Of a DNA stretch of 28,589 nucleotides, positions 1-6,530 are shown piece after piece. Position 1 is the first letter of the stretch, and each line of letters opens with the position of its first letter. The stretch covers positions 1-28,589 of the IMG/VR virus record IMGVR_UViG_3300028829_003074; one strand, written 5' to 3'. The position numbers and the translations under genes were made by a program. Under the pieces are notes generated by a model. That model searched no databases and was not told where the DNA came from. It saw only the letters and a program-made list of their open reading frames with translations. Origin of the DNA: a virus.

Positions 1-345
1 TGTAAACAATACGTCTTTCTTTAGTAGCTTAGACGTAGTACACAGGTATGTAACTTTATTTCTATCACTATCTCTTATATATATTTCAAATTCCACAGTT
101 TCCAAATAATTTATATTTAATATTTTACTGCTTGCCGCAAAAGGCAAAGAATTCCAATTTTCGTCAAATACCCCAATTTCATAATAACTCGCATCACTTC
201 TTCTATTAAACAATTTTAACGTGGCCGAGCTTATACCATCTACATGAGCCGGTGTTAACTTTGGATACGCCGGTGTCATTTCATGGCCGGATGCATAATT
301 TATATTTAGAGTGAATATCACTAAGAAATAATATAAAGTTTTCAT
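1..345 (-). CDS. Exported protein with pilus-chaperone-like N-terminus, partial (C-terminus beyond left edge)
   Basis: The reading frame starts at ATG 345 and runs off the left edge, giving 115 residues. The first ~19 residues are a hydrophobic signal peptide (MKTLYYFLVIFTLNINYASG). The rest has alternating short beta-strands and a late Cys (TYLCTTSK), a pattern that loosely resembles the first Ig-like domain of periplasmic pilus chaperones (strand motifs such as LKLFNRRSD and YYEIGVFDENW). It lies 2 bases after the stop of the next exported protein, so it is the distal gene of the same operon. The chaperone assignment rests on pattern only; an exported protein of unknown function is the safe reading. 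Confidence 0.6.
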   Translation of the reverse strand, partial: MKTLYYFLVIFTLNINYASGHEMTPAYPKLTPAHVDGISSATLKLFNRRSDASYYEIGVFDENWNSLPFAASSKILNINYLETVEFEIYIRDSDRNKVTYLCTTSKLLKKDVLFT

Positions 346-347
346 AA

Positions 348-851
348 TTATTTAGCGATACATTCTGCTGTCACTAAAGCATTATATGTACCAGCTGGGA
401 ACGATTTATTATACCCATAACTTGCGGTTGATGCTACACTAAACCATGTGCTGCCTGCTAATGTTAAATCAAATTCTGTAACATTATCGTATTCTATTTT
501 AGCATCGTTATAAGCGGACATTCCTGACACAGACGTTTGTGTTACACTTGTACTGCCAGACCAAGCCACCGTATCAGACAATGATGGGCCTGATGAAAAT
601 GATATTGGATGTGAAATCTTTGCTTTGAAAAAGTCAGCAGATGCAACATCATAGCGGATAACGGGTAGAACCCCGCCGTCAGAAGGAGTAGTACTTAGTT
701 TGTTTGGTAACGGGTTTCCGTAAATACCAGGTGTGTCTGTATATATTGAACACTTAGCTTCAACTGTACCGGTGATGGGCACGGACTCCGCTAACGTTGA
801 CCCGCCGATAACTGCTGCTGCTATTGTTAAAAGTAATCCATTTCTTAACAT
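348..851 (-). CDS. Exported pilin/spore-coat-U-like protein
   Basis: 167 aa. I chose ATG 851 rather than the upstream in-frame ATG 893 because GGAGA lies 7 bases before it and the signal peptide (MLRNGLLLTIAAAVIGGSTLA) begins there. The mature part is about 145 residues, rich in Ser, Thr, Gly and short beta-strands, with one Cys near the start (EAKCSI) and one at the end (TAECIAK). That two-cysteine layout and the terminal strand (AGTYNALVTAEC) are typical of secreted pilin-like proteins with one disulfide. The function in a phage is not known; it may be put on the infected cell surface or carried by virions. It overlaps no neighbour once the short start is used and is probably cotranscribed with the two exported proteins upstream. 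Confidence 0.65.
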   Translation of the reverse strand: MLRNGLLLTIAAAVIGGSTLAESVPITGTVEAKCSIYTDTPGIYGNPLPNKLSTTPSDGGVLPVIRYDVASADFFKAKISHPISFSSGPSLSDTVAWSGSTSVTQTSVSGMSAYNDAKIEYDNVTEFDLTLAGSTWFSVASTASYGYNKSFPAGTYNALVTAECIAK

Positions 852-882
852 ATGAATTTCTCCATTTCTTTTGTTTATTTTA

Positions 883-1773
883 CTAGTTATCATACTGTAA
901 TCTTACCATGGATCTATGGGCTGAATCCGATGCCAGGTTTCTCATAGCTCTAGCATTGTCGGGTAATTTTGTATCAGATAAAACTACCGACTCGTTATAC
1001 ACCCCACCTTGTATTTCCGTTACATAATATTGGTCAAATTTTTGAACAGATGCAAGCTGTTCTAAAATCTGTGCTTGGGCATTAGGGTCTGCAAGTTTAT
1101 CCAAACTAACTTCTCCATTTAAATCTTTTATTTCACTGCTTTCGTCTTCTTCATTTTCTGCCGTTTCAGTTTTTTCTTCATCATCTATTTCAGCGCTATT
1201 TTCTAATGCAGCCTGAACTAATTCGTCAAAGAACGGATCATTTGGATCCAAGTCATCTGTTAATAATCCATTTTCCTTAAGCCAGTCGTATAATGACTGA
1301 ACATATCCAGGACATGTAGGATCCGTGAGCGGTATGAAACAAGGATCGGTCATATAAGAATATAAAACTGTTGGATCAGTTACCGTCCCTTTACCTTCGG
1401 TTGCTATTTCTCCTAATCCAAAATATTCTATTGGTATGTTATCAATAGGAATTCCTTTATTAATTGTATTCCCAGGAACGCCTGACCAATCATCTGTTTG
1501 TTGAAATATGTACCCTTCACCTCGAGCATCTTCGTTTTGAATTGATACCGTAAAATCGTCTTCTGTTTGTTTTTCTACAGTATAGTTGTATACTATTCCA
1601 TTTATCTTAAGACCGCCAGGTATAGGGACTACGTCTTTCATATCCCACGTCATACCGTTCGCCGCGGCATTATTTGTTACTCCGTACTCAGGAACTGTTT
1701 CAGAGTAAGAGTAAGAGGAGAAGGGTCCCAATAAGACCACCGCCGATAAGAGTAGACTTCGTACCGTCATCAA
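883..1773 (-). CDS. Exported protein, acidic C-terminal half, function unknown
   Basis: 296 aa with a signal peptide (MMTVRSLLLSAVVLLGPFSS, cleavage near residue 24). Residues ~30-150 form a beta-rich domain with many Gly, Asp and aromatic residues (for example IFQQTDDWSGVPGNTINKG). A short Cys pair follows (DPCFIPLTDPTCPGY, about residues 143-157), then a strongly acidic low-complexity stretch (about 190-220, rich in E and D) and a charged C-terminus. I recall similar proteins in marine T4-like phages but no biochemical role. The start lies inside the 3' end of the preceding gene: a 74-base overlap in a different frame, so translation is probably coupled. No strong ribosome site is visible beyond AAAAGG about 12 bases upstream. 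Confidence 0.7.
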   Translation of the reverse strand: MMTVRSLLLSAVVLLGPFSSYSYSETVPEYGVTNNAAANGMTWDMKDVVPIPGGLKINGIVYNYTVEKQTEDDFTVSIQNEDARGEGYIFQQTDDWSGVPGNTINKGIPIDNIPIEYFGLGEIATEGKGTVTDPTVLYSYMTDPCFIPLTDPTCPGYVQSLYDWLKENGLLTDDLDPNDPFFDELVQAALENSAEIDDEEKTETAENEEDESSEIKDLNGEVSLDKLADPNAQAQILEQLASVQKFDQYYVTEIQGGVYNESVVLSDTKLPDNARAMRNLASDSAHRSMVRLQYDN

Positions 1774-2242
1774 ATTTCAATGCCTTTTTATTACCTGGTT
1801 GTTCGTCTTCGTTTTGTTTCCACATTGCTCGGGCTTGTTTGCCAATCATCCCATCATATGGACAGGGTGTTCCTGCCTGCATCATTGCATCAAAAATCCT
1901 TGGGTCTTGACACATAACAGATACCGCGGCAACCTTCATTCCCATATCATATAATGTTTTAGCATTTTTTAGTTTTTCACAGTTCAAATCACGTACAGTC
2001 TTTCCACCTGATATACCAAGTATTTGCGTTTGCACCGCGCCTGACACACCAACAGTACATAAGTCAGAATTAGAATTGTTAATTGAAGGGGAGATCGCCG
2101 AGGGTGGCGGCGAGTTAACAGTCGTATTAGACGTTGTGTCCGACTTAATTGTGCTTTCTGACGTGTTTTCAGTTACAATAGCCTGTGCTGATACAATAGT
2201 AGACATTAATATAAAACTTATAGTCAATAATAGCTTTTTCAT
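1700..2242 (-). CDS. Exported protein with C-terminal hydrophobic anchor
   Basis: 180 aa. Signal peptide at residues 1-20 (MKKLLLTISFILMSTIVSAQ), a Ser/Thr/Asn-rich linker with PPPSAISPS (about 48-56), a compact domain with four Cys (DLCTVGVSG, DLNCEKLK, VMCQDPR, GTPCPYDG; about 60-130), a charged stretch, and a C-terminal hydrophobic segment of Gly and Leu ending in seven Leu. The architecture fits an envelope-anchored or self-associating surface protein. It is the first gene after a late-type TATAAATA box (2283-2276), 34 bases upstream of its ATG, so it heads a late operon of exported proteins. I do not recognise an enzymatic domain. Confidence 0.7.
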   Translation of the reverse strand: MKKLLLTISFILMSTIVSAQAIVTENTSESTIKSDTTSNTTVNSPPPSAISPSINNSNSDLCTVGVSGAVQTQILGISGGKTVRDLNCEKLKNAKTLYDMGMKVAAVSVMCQDPRIFDAMMQAGTPCPYDGMIGKQARAMWKQNEDEQPGNKKALKFDDGTKSTLIGGGLIGTLLLLLLL

Positions 2243-2275
2243 TGCACTTATCCATGTTTTTCCATATATTGTAGC

Positions 2276-2283
2276 TATTTATA
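2276..2283 (-). promoter_or_regulatory. T4-type late promoter for exported-protein operon
   Basis: On the minus strand this reads TATAAATA, the exact T4 late promoter box recognised by gp55, which is encoded at 22564. It sits 34 bases before the ATG at 2242 and directly abuts the T-tract of the terminator after the porin-like gene. A second TATAAATA is at 2323-2316, before the terminator hairpin, so transcripts from it would be expected to stop there. Confidence 0.65.
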
Positions 2284-2310
2284 AAAAAAGAGGGGCTTGA
2301 GCCCCCCTTT
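2284..2310 (-). terminator. Rho-independent terminator after porin-like gene
   Basis: On the minus strand AAAGGGGGGC pairs with GCCCCTCTTT around the loop TCAA (ten pairs, one G-T), followed by an unbroken run of T. It lies 26 bases after the stop of the gene at 2337 and separates it from the exported-protein operon. Confidence 0.85.
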
Positions 2311-2336
2311 CACAGTATTTATATTATAGTTACTAA

Positions 2337-3134
2337 TTAGAAATTAAAACCAACAGTTACAGTTGGTGAAAATTCTTCTTTATCAATGTTATAGTTAACG
2401 CCTGTACCCAACTCAGCGCCGCCAATCATATATTCGTATTCGCCGCCGATATTTTGTAACATTTCAGCGTCATCACCGTTAACATAAGCAGTGACACCAA
2501 ACGCATCTCCGACAATTTCGTATCCAATTTTTTCATTGTCTACGTCATATGTTAATGCGCTACCAAGTTTACCGATGCCTAAATCGATTCCACCTACAGC
2601 ACCGCCGACAACGATGTTTTCGCTATCCATGTTATAGTCACCAGCTGCAGTTACAGCGAAGCGACCAAGATCTAATGTATATGCACCTTGGATATTGCTA
2701 ATGTCAGTAATATCTTTTGTCCAATCTGTAAAACCAACCGCAACCGTTGCATCGCCTACTGTTACCGCCAATGATTCTGTCATTGCTGGTGTTGCGAGTG
2801 TACCGTGAGTTGAATTTTCTGCTTCTACCATTACGCCGTTATCGTCACCTAAAGCAATACCGATACCTGCGAGGCCTGTGCCAACAGTCCAACTGTCTAG
2901 AGTAACAGCGTTTCCGTCAGTCGCGCTCAAGTCTAAATCAACAGTTGCCATTCCGGACGCGTTAATATCTAGATCCAAAGCCATAGCACCGCCCCATTTG
3001 TCATCGGCAGTTTCGGCAAACTTGAGTTCAACTTCGCCAGATAGTGTTGGGCCCATAGGAGCCGCATTGTCTTCAGCAAATGCACCGCTAGCGATTACTG
3101 ACGCGATTGCTGTTGTGATGAATAAATTACGCAT
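2337..3134 (-). CDS. Porin-like outer-membrane beta-barrel protein
   Basis: 265 aa. A classical signal peptide (MRNLFITTAIASVIASGAFA, cleavage after residue 20) is followed by ~245 residues of alternating polar/hydrophobic strands separated by Asp/Gly/Asn-rich turns. The chain ends in the strand PTVTVGFNF; a terminal Phe in an amphipathic strand is the usual outer-membrane insertion signal. Together these suggest a porin-like barrel of 12-16 strands in the outer membrane of the infected cell. Codon use is richer in G and C than the neighbours, hinting at a bacterial origin. A strong terminator follows. It could instead be a virion or secreted beta-protein; I am confident of export and beta structure, less of pore function. 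Confidence 0.65.
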   Translation of the reverse strand: MRNLFITTAIASVIASGAFAEDNAAPMGPTLSGEVELKFAETADDKWGGAMALDLDINASGMATVDLDLSATDGNAVTLDSWTVGTGLAGIGIALGDDNGVMVEAENSTHGTLATPAMTESLAVTVGDATVAVGFTDWTKDITDISNIQGAYTLDLGRFAVTAAGDYNMDSENIVVGGAVGGIDLGIGKLGSALTYDVDNEKIGYEIVGDAFGVTAYVNGDDAEMLQNIGGEYEYMIGGAELGTGVNYNIDKEEFSPTVTVGFNF

Positions 3135-3174
3135 AAATATTCTTTCCTTACTTTATTTAAGTTTATTTAAAATG

Positions 3175-3512
3175 CCACTTTTCTGTTGCTAAGCAAGTGG
3201 CCAGCTCCCTGTGTTATGCCGCTAGGGCGTAACCAGATGGTGCAAAATTATTGTTTGCATTTGTAGTTTTTGGCTTAATAACGTATGCCAACACGGTAAT
3301 CTACTCTCATCTCTCTACGCCAGTCGATCCTATTTCGACCCCATCATAAACACACTACTTGCAGTATCTTCCTCTGCGTAACCTCTATAGTAGGAGGTAA
3401 CTTAGTTTATTCGTAGCCTTGCCACTTCTAGTTCAAAGCAGTGTGTTTATGGTGGAGTCGCTGGGTACCGCCCCCAGGTCCTGTCCGCATGTTGAATTGT
3501 ATCAACGATTAC
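3175..3512 (-). ncRNA. ssrA: Circularly permuted (two-piece) tmRNA, alphaproteobacterial type
   Basis: Reading leftward, the acceptor piece comes first: T-arm CTGGG-GGCGGTA-CCCAG (within 3461-3480), then acceptor strand CGACTCC and an encoded ACCA ending at 3450. A processed spacer follows (3343-3449) whose ends pair over ten bases (agtgtgttta 3440-3449 with taaacacact 3347-3356). The coding piece begins at 3342 with GGGGTCGA; GGGGTCG pairs with CGACTCC over seven bases (one G-U), rebuilding the acceptor stem. The tag frame is 3258-3214: GCA resume codon, peptide ANNNFAPSGYALAA, stop TAA. The hydrophobic ALAA end is the usual protease signal. The RNA rescues stalled ribosomes. A hairpin with arms 3195-3200 and 3175-3180 closes the 3' end. 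Exact mature ends are estimates. Confidence 0.93.
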
Positions 3513-3516
3513 TAGA

Positions 3517-3546
3517 TATATATACAACTTTTAGTTAGAATGTCAA
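3517..3546 (-). promoter_or_regulatory. Sigma70-type promoter for tmRNA
   Basis: Minus strand TTGACA (3546-3541) followed after 16-18 bases by TATATA/ATATAT. The predicted start near 3508-3512 is just before the acceptor piece. It begins TTGACATTCTAACTA, like the promoter of the DNA polymerase gene. Confidence 0.7.
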
Positions 3547-3564
3547 TATTAAAAAAAATATTTT

Positions 3565-3675
3565 TTATACTGTTGCATTATTATCAATTATGTACTGCAT
3601 TATTTTGTAAGGCAAATAACATATGTACCCATACACAGCCCAAAATGCCAAATTATAAATTATTATTTCAACCAT
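3565..3675 (-). CDS. Small hydrophobic protein
   Basis: 36 aa (MVEIIIYNLAFWAVYGYICY, then LPYKIMQYIIDNNATV). The ATG overlaps the last codons of kdsA by 8 bases, which suggests translational coupling. The first ~20 residues could form one membrane helix. No family is recognised; the short length keeps the confidence modest. Confidence 0.4.
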   Translation of the reverse strand: MVEIIIYNLAFWAVYGYICYLPYKIMQYIIDNNATV

Positions 3676-4450
3676 TAGAAATATCTCCTGAATAAGAATA
3701 CTTAACAATATCACGCACAACATTTTCAAAATCTTTAAGATGTAACATGTTAGGACCGTCGCTTGGAGCGCTGTCTGGATAGGGATGTACTTCTAAGAAA
3801 AAACTAGTAATCCCAAGAGCGGCCCCAGCACGAGAAAGATGAGGAACATACTTACGATTTCCACCAGACGAGGTTCCGTTTGCTCCTGGTAATTGGACCG
3901 AGTGCGTAACATCATATACAAATCGTGGCCCAAGATTAGAAAGGAGATCGTGCATGCCAGCGAAATCATTAACCAAACGTCCGTACCCAAAACTTGTTCC
4001 TCTCTCAGTTATCCAAACTTCTTTTGCCTTCTTTGTTTTACTTAATATACCATCAACATCTTGAGGTGCAAGGAATTGTCCTTTTTTAATATTTACAATA
4101 GATCCAGTTAAACATGCTTCTACAATTAAGTCGGTCTGTCTACACAAAAAGGCTGGGATTTGTAATACATCTACTATATCTTTTAAATACCATACTTGTT
4201 CTTCTTGATGAACATCAGTTAATGTTTTAACGTTATACGTATCTTTTAGAACTGAAATGTCTTGTATGAATGACTGCAAGCCTACACCTCTAACGCCTTT
4301 TATGTTCGTGCGATTAGCTTTATCAAAACTTGCTTTAAATATATATTCAGCGCCGTACTTATCACACACACGTTTACATTCTTTAGCAATCATAGACGAT
4401 TGTGCAAGAGTTTCGTGTTGACATGGACCGGCAATAATTCTTATAGTCAT
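3668..4450 (-). CDS. kdsA: 3-deoxy-D-manno-octulosonate-8-phosphate synthase
   Basis: 260 aa, the usual length is ~260-285. It condenses phosphoenolpyruvate with D-arabinose-5-phosphate to KDO-8-phosphate, the first committed step to the KDO of lipopolysaccharide. Visible family motifs in order: AGPC (7-10), FKASFDKANR (38-47), TDVHQEEQ (78-85), QIPAFLCRQTDL (97-108), NIKKGQFLAPQ, GTSFGYGRLVNDF, DVTHSVQLPG, LEVHPYPDSAPSDGPN. Cys10 in AGPC, with the His of DVTHS, the Glu of LEVH and the Asp of PSDGPN, is the ligand set of the metal-dependent class of the enzyme. It follows the cupin gene with a TAATG overlap and precedes a 36-aa ORF. In a phage it would raise or redirect KDO supply during infection; that role is inference. 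Confidence 0.93.
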   Translation of the reverse strand: MTIRIIAGPCQHETLAQSSMIAKECKRVCDKYGAEYIFKASFDKANRTNIKGVRGVGLQSFIQDISVLKDTYNVKTLTDVHQEEQVWYLKDIVDVLQIPAFLCRQTDLIVEACLTGSIVNIKKGQFLAPQDVDGILSKTKKAKEVWITERGTSFGYGRLVNDFAGMHDLLSNLGPRFVYDVTHSVQLPGANGTSSGGNRKYVPHLSRAGAALGITSFFLEVHPYPDSAPSDGPNMLHLKDFENVVRDIVKYSYSGDISNG

Positions 4451-4806
4451 TATACCTGTGTGCCTATTGACCTACGTACAATATCATCGTGATTAAATTC
4501 AGCCCAATATAATTCAAATGCGACGCCGTCTTTAAGACCTTCAAACTGATGAATCTTACCAGGTTTTACTTGAGTAAAATCACCAGCATTAAGTATAGTT
4601 TCATCTACTAAACCTTCTTGGTCGTCGTCTTGCCAAACACGCACAATCATAGAGCCTGATTCAACAAAGAAGCCGTTCCATTTAAAACGGTGTTCATGCT
4701 CACTGCATTTAAATCCTTTATTAAATTCTATGCGATGAAATTCTAATACGCCATTTGCATGTACTAGTTCTGTTTTTCCCCAGATCTTTCCTGCCTTTAT
4801 GCCCAT
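4450..4806 (-). CDS. Single-domain cupin protein
   Basis: 118 aa, one cupin beta-barrel. First cupin motif around residues 34-53 (CSEHEHRFKWNGFFVESGSM: EHEH supplies metal-binding His, followed by Glu and Gly), second motif around 79-92 (VKPGKIHQFEG, with the third His). Small cupins of this kind include sugar isomerase-like and dioxygenase-like proteins; next to kdsA a sugar-phosphate role (mannose-6-phosphate isomerase-like) is attractive but not shown. The stop overlaps the kdsA start by one base, so the two are cotranscribed and probably coupled. Confidence 0.75.
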   Translation of the reverse strand: MGIKAGKIWGKTELVHANGVLEFHRIEFNKGFKCSEHEHRFKWNGFFVESGSMIVRVWQDDDQEGLVDETILNAGDFTQVKPGKIHQFEGLKDGVAFELYWAEFNHDDIVRRSIGTQV

Positions 4807-4839
4807 AAATGTTTCCTTTCTTATTCATCATAAAACTGC

Positions 4840-5337
4840 TTAATTCAACGAAAGCTTAATTCTAACTTTCTCACCAACATCGTACCTACGATCTGTATCT
4901 TGGGAATATGAAAAACCGTTATATGTATATTTTATACGATAGTATGATACTACAGGATCGTTAACAGATTTTTTTACCTTTTCACAACGTTCCTCGTACC
5001 TATATCCTGTGATTACTTGTTTACCAGCGTTTCCATTTTCTGCTGAAATAATACCTCCAAGTACTGCACCGGCCGCGGCGCCGCTATCTTTACCTGATAC
5101 GGTACCTCCTAGCAAACCACCTAAAATCATTCCGGCTAATACATCTCCACCTGACGCCCCACCACCTTGTGTTCTGCCATAGACAGGTACTTCAACATCA
5201 TAACACTCCGTTGTGTATGCAGTTACGTAGCGGTCAATGTATACCGGTTTCACTGAAGTGATTGTTGCGTAATCGTTGCCATTTGCGTGTGCTGGGGCAC
5301 ATGCCGCCAAAGCTAATGCAAACATTATTTTCTTCAT
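4840..5337 (-). CDS. Glycine-zipper surface protein (17 kDa antigen-like)
   Basis: 165 aa. Signal peptide MKKIMFALALAACAPAHA; LAAC at 10-13 could be a lipobox, or cleavage could be after residue 18. The centre (about residues 58-105) is a glycine zipper: GGGASGGDVLAGMILGGLL, then GKDSGAAAGAVLGGIISAENG, as in the 2TM domain of the rickettsial 17 kDa antigen. Flanking regions are beta-rich with Tyr and a Cys on each side (TECYDVEVPVYGR, YEERCEKVKK). The C-terminal half (ISYYRIKYTYNGFSY-like strands) resembles the same family. It is probably anchored in the outer membrane of the infected cell. A near-perfect sigma70 promoter lies 27-55 bases upstream of the ATG. Confidence 0.8.
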   Translation of the reverse strand: MKKIMFALALAACAPAHANGNDYATITSVKPVYIDRYVTAYTTECYDVEVPVYGRTQGGGASGGDVLAGMILGGLLGGTVSGKDSGAAAGAVLGGIISAENGNAGKQVITGYRYEERCEKVKKSVNDPVVSYYRIKYTYNGFSYSQDTDRRYDVGEKVRIKLSLN

Positions 5338-5363
5338 TTTAGTTTCTCCTAAATTACTTTCCT

Positions 5364-5392
5364 ATTATAATAGGATATGGCCCGAATGTCAA
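5364..5392 (-). promoter_or_regulatory. Consensus sigma70-type early promoter
   Basis: Minus strand TTGACA (5392-5387), 17-base spacer, TATAAT (5369-5364): both boxes match consensus exactly. The -35 box contains the TGA stop of the upstream sulfotransferase gene. The -10 box lies in a 14-base perfect palindrome (CCTATTATAATAGG, 5361-5374). It should drive the glycine-zipper gene, cupin and kdsA. Confidence 0.85.
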
Positions 5393-6027
5393 CAAAAATA
5401 TTCTCCCCATACATCATAATCATCTTTATATATTTTCTGTATAAGATTAATGTCTTTTTCTTTATCATCATAAACTGGTTTTTCTTTAGTTTTTCGGGCA
5501 GTCGTTTTTTCTAAAAATGCAGGAATATCTGGACATCCACTCGTGTCTGATATGATAGGTGTTAAAACATCATTAATATCCTCAGAACATATAACCTTTG
5601 TATATATACTAGGATCATAACCTATTTGATTGCATTGCGACTCAGTGTGAATTTTAATATCAGGGTTCTTTCTCGCATAATCTATATTATGAATAAATTT
5701 TGAAAACGTTTCAAGATGATCTTTTAAACCGCCTTTATTTCTTAAAACAACCCTATCCTTATATGCACTAAATAATCTATCTATTGGGTTTCTTACTATT
5801 GCTATTCTTATTGGATATTCATTAAGAATTGATTCATTCAAATCACTAAAACTGTATTCTTTCCAATAGCCCCACTCAAACATCTGTACTCGATCTTTTC
5901 GGCGATGAAAATATCCAAGGAGTGGATATCCTAAATTCATAATCATAGAAGTTGATCCACATTTAAGACTTGTGGCCACCATAATTTTATTCTTATTTTC
6001 GTATGTTACACATTGTATATTATTCAT
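5389..6027 (-). CDS. Sulfotransferase family protein
   Basis: 212 aa. The 5'-phosphosulfate-binding loop is LKCGSTSM (21-28) and the 3'-phosphate-binding motif is IVRNPIDRLFSAYKD (about 77-91), the two signatures of PAPS-dependent sulfotransferases. The C-terminus (IQKIYKDDYDVWGEYF) matches the end of the carbohydrate sulfotransferase group (Sulfotransfer_2), where IYxxDYxxF/W is common. The expected reaction is transfer of sulfate from PAPS to a sugar hydroxyl; the acceptor, perhaps a surface glycan, is unknown. The start is one base after the stop of the upstream gene. Its stop is inside the next promoter. Confidence 0.82.
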   Translation of the reverse strand: MNNIQCVTYENKNKIMVATSLKCGSTSMIMNLGYPLLGYFHRRKDRVQMFEWGYWKEYSFSDLNESILNEYPIRIAIVRNPIDRLFSAYKDRVVLRNKGGLKDHLETFSKFIHNIDYARKNPDIKIHTESQCNQIGYDPSIYTKVICSEDINDVLTPIISDTSGCPDIPAFLEKTTARKTKEKPVYDDKEKDINLIQKIYKDDYDVWGEYFC

Positions 6028-6028
6028 T

Positions 6029-6253
6029 TTATGTTTCCGCGATGAATGCGCCTTCAGGTTTTTTCATTGCAGTCATGAGCTCAAAATACATACGAGATGT
6101 CATAACCACAAGGTCATATGAATTTTGTTTTTCATTCCACTGTCGAATATATACTTCGGTATCATCCATAAAAACCTGAATATCTTCATAGCGGCCGCCA
6201 TCATCAAGAACTGTAATGATTGTTTCGTCCCAATCAAATTCATTCGTGAACAT
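6029..6253 (-). CDS. Conserved small phage protein, unknown
   Basis: 74 aa (begins MFTNEFDWDETIITVLDDGG). Acidic, with a beta-strand core (EDIQVFMDDTEVYIRQW) and a helical C-terminus. I recall similar short proteins in marine T4-like phages but no function. The start overlaps the preceding gene by 14 bases and no good ribosome site is visible, so it probably depends on coupling. Confidence 0.65.
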   Translation of the reverse strand: MFTNEFDWDETIITVLDDGGRYEDIQVFMDDTEVYIRQWNEKQNSYDLVVMTSRMYFELMTAMKKPEGAFIAET

Positions 6254-6512
6254 TTACGCCAATCTCTCTTAACATATTTTGTGCCATTGAAAGATCTCGG
6301 CTTGTAAGAATATCAGAGTCTTCATCCATAATAAGAGACGCATAAGCATTGTTATCATCTGAAAAAAATTGAAACGGTATATCAGGCGATAAAGGATATT
6401 TAAAAGATCCTTTGGCTTTTCCTTCTACATTAAAATAATCCATACCATGATCTTCATCAATTAGTTCTTCAAGTATTTTAAGTAAGCGTTTCCACTCGTC
6501 TTCTTCATGCAT
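6240..6512 (-). CDS. Small acidic protein, unknown
   Basis: 90 aa, acidic helical N-terminus (EEDEWKRLLKILEELIDED) followed by a beta-rich part (GKAKGSFKYPLSPDIPFQFF). No family recognised. It lies 18 bases after the Dps-like gene and overlaps the next start, so it belongs to the same late operon. Confidence 0.6.
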   Translation of the reverse strand: MHEEDEWKRLLKILEELIDEDHGMDYFNVEGKAKGSFKYPLSPDIPFQFFSDDNNAYASLIMDEDSDILTSRDLSMAQNMLREIGVNVHE

Positions 6513-6530
6513 TCTAAAAACTCCAACTTA

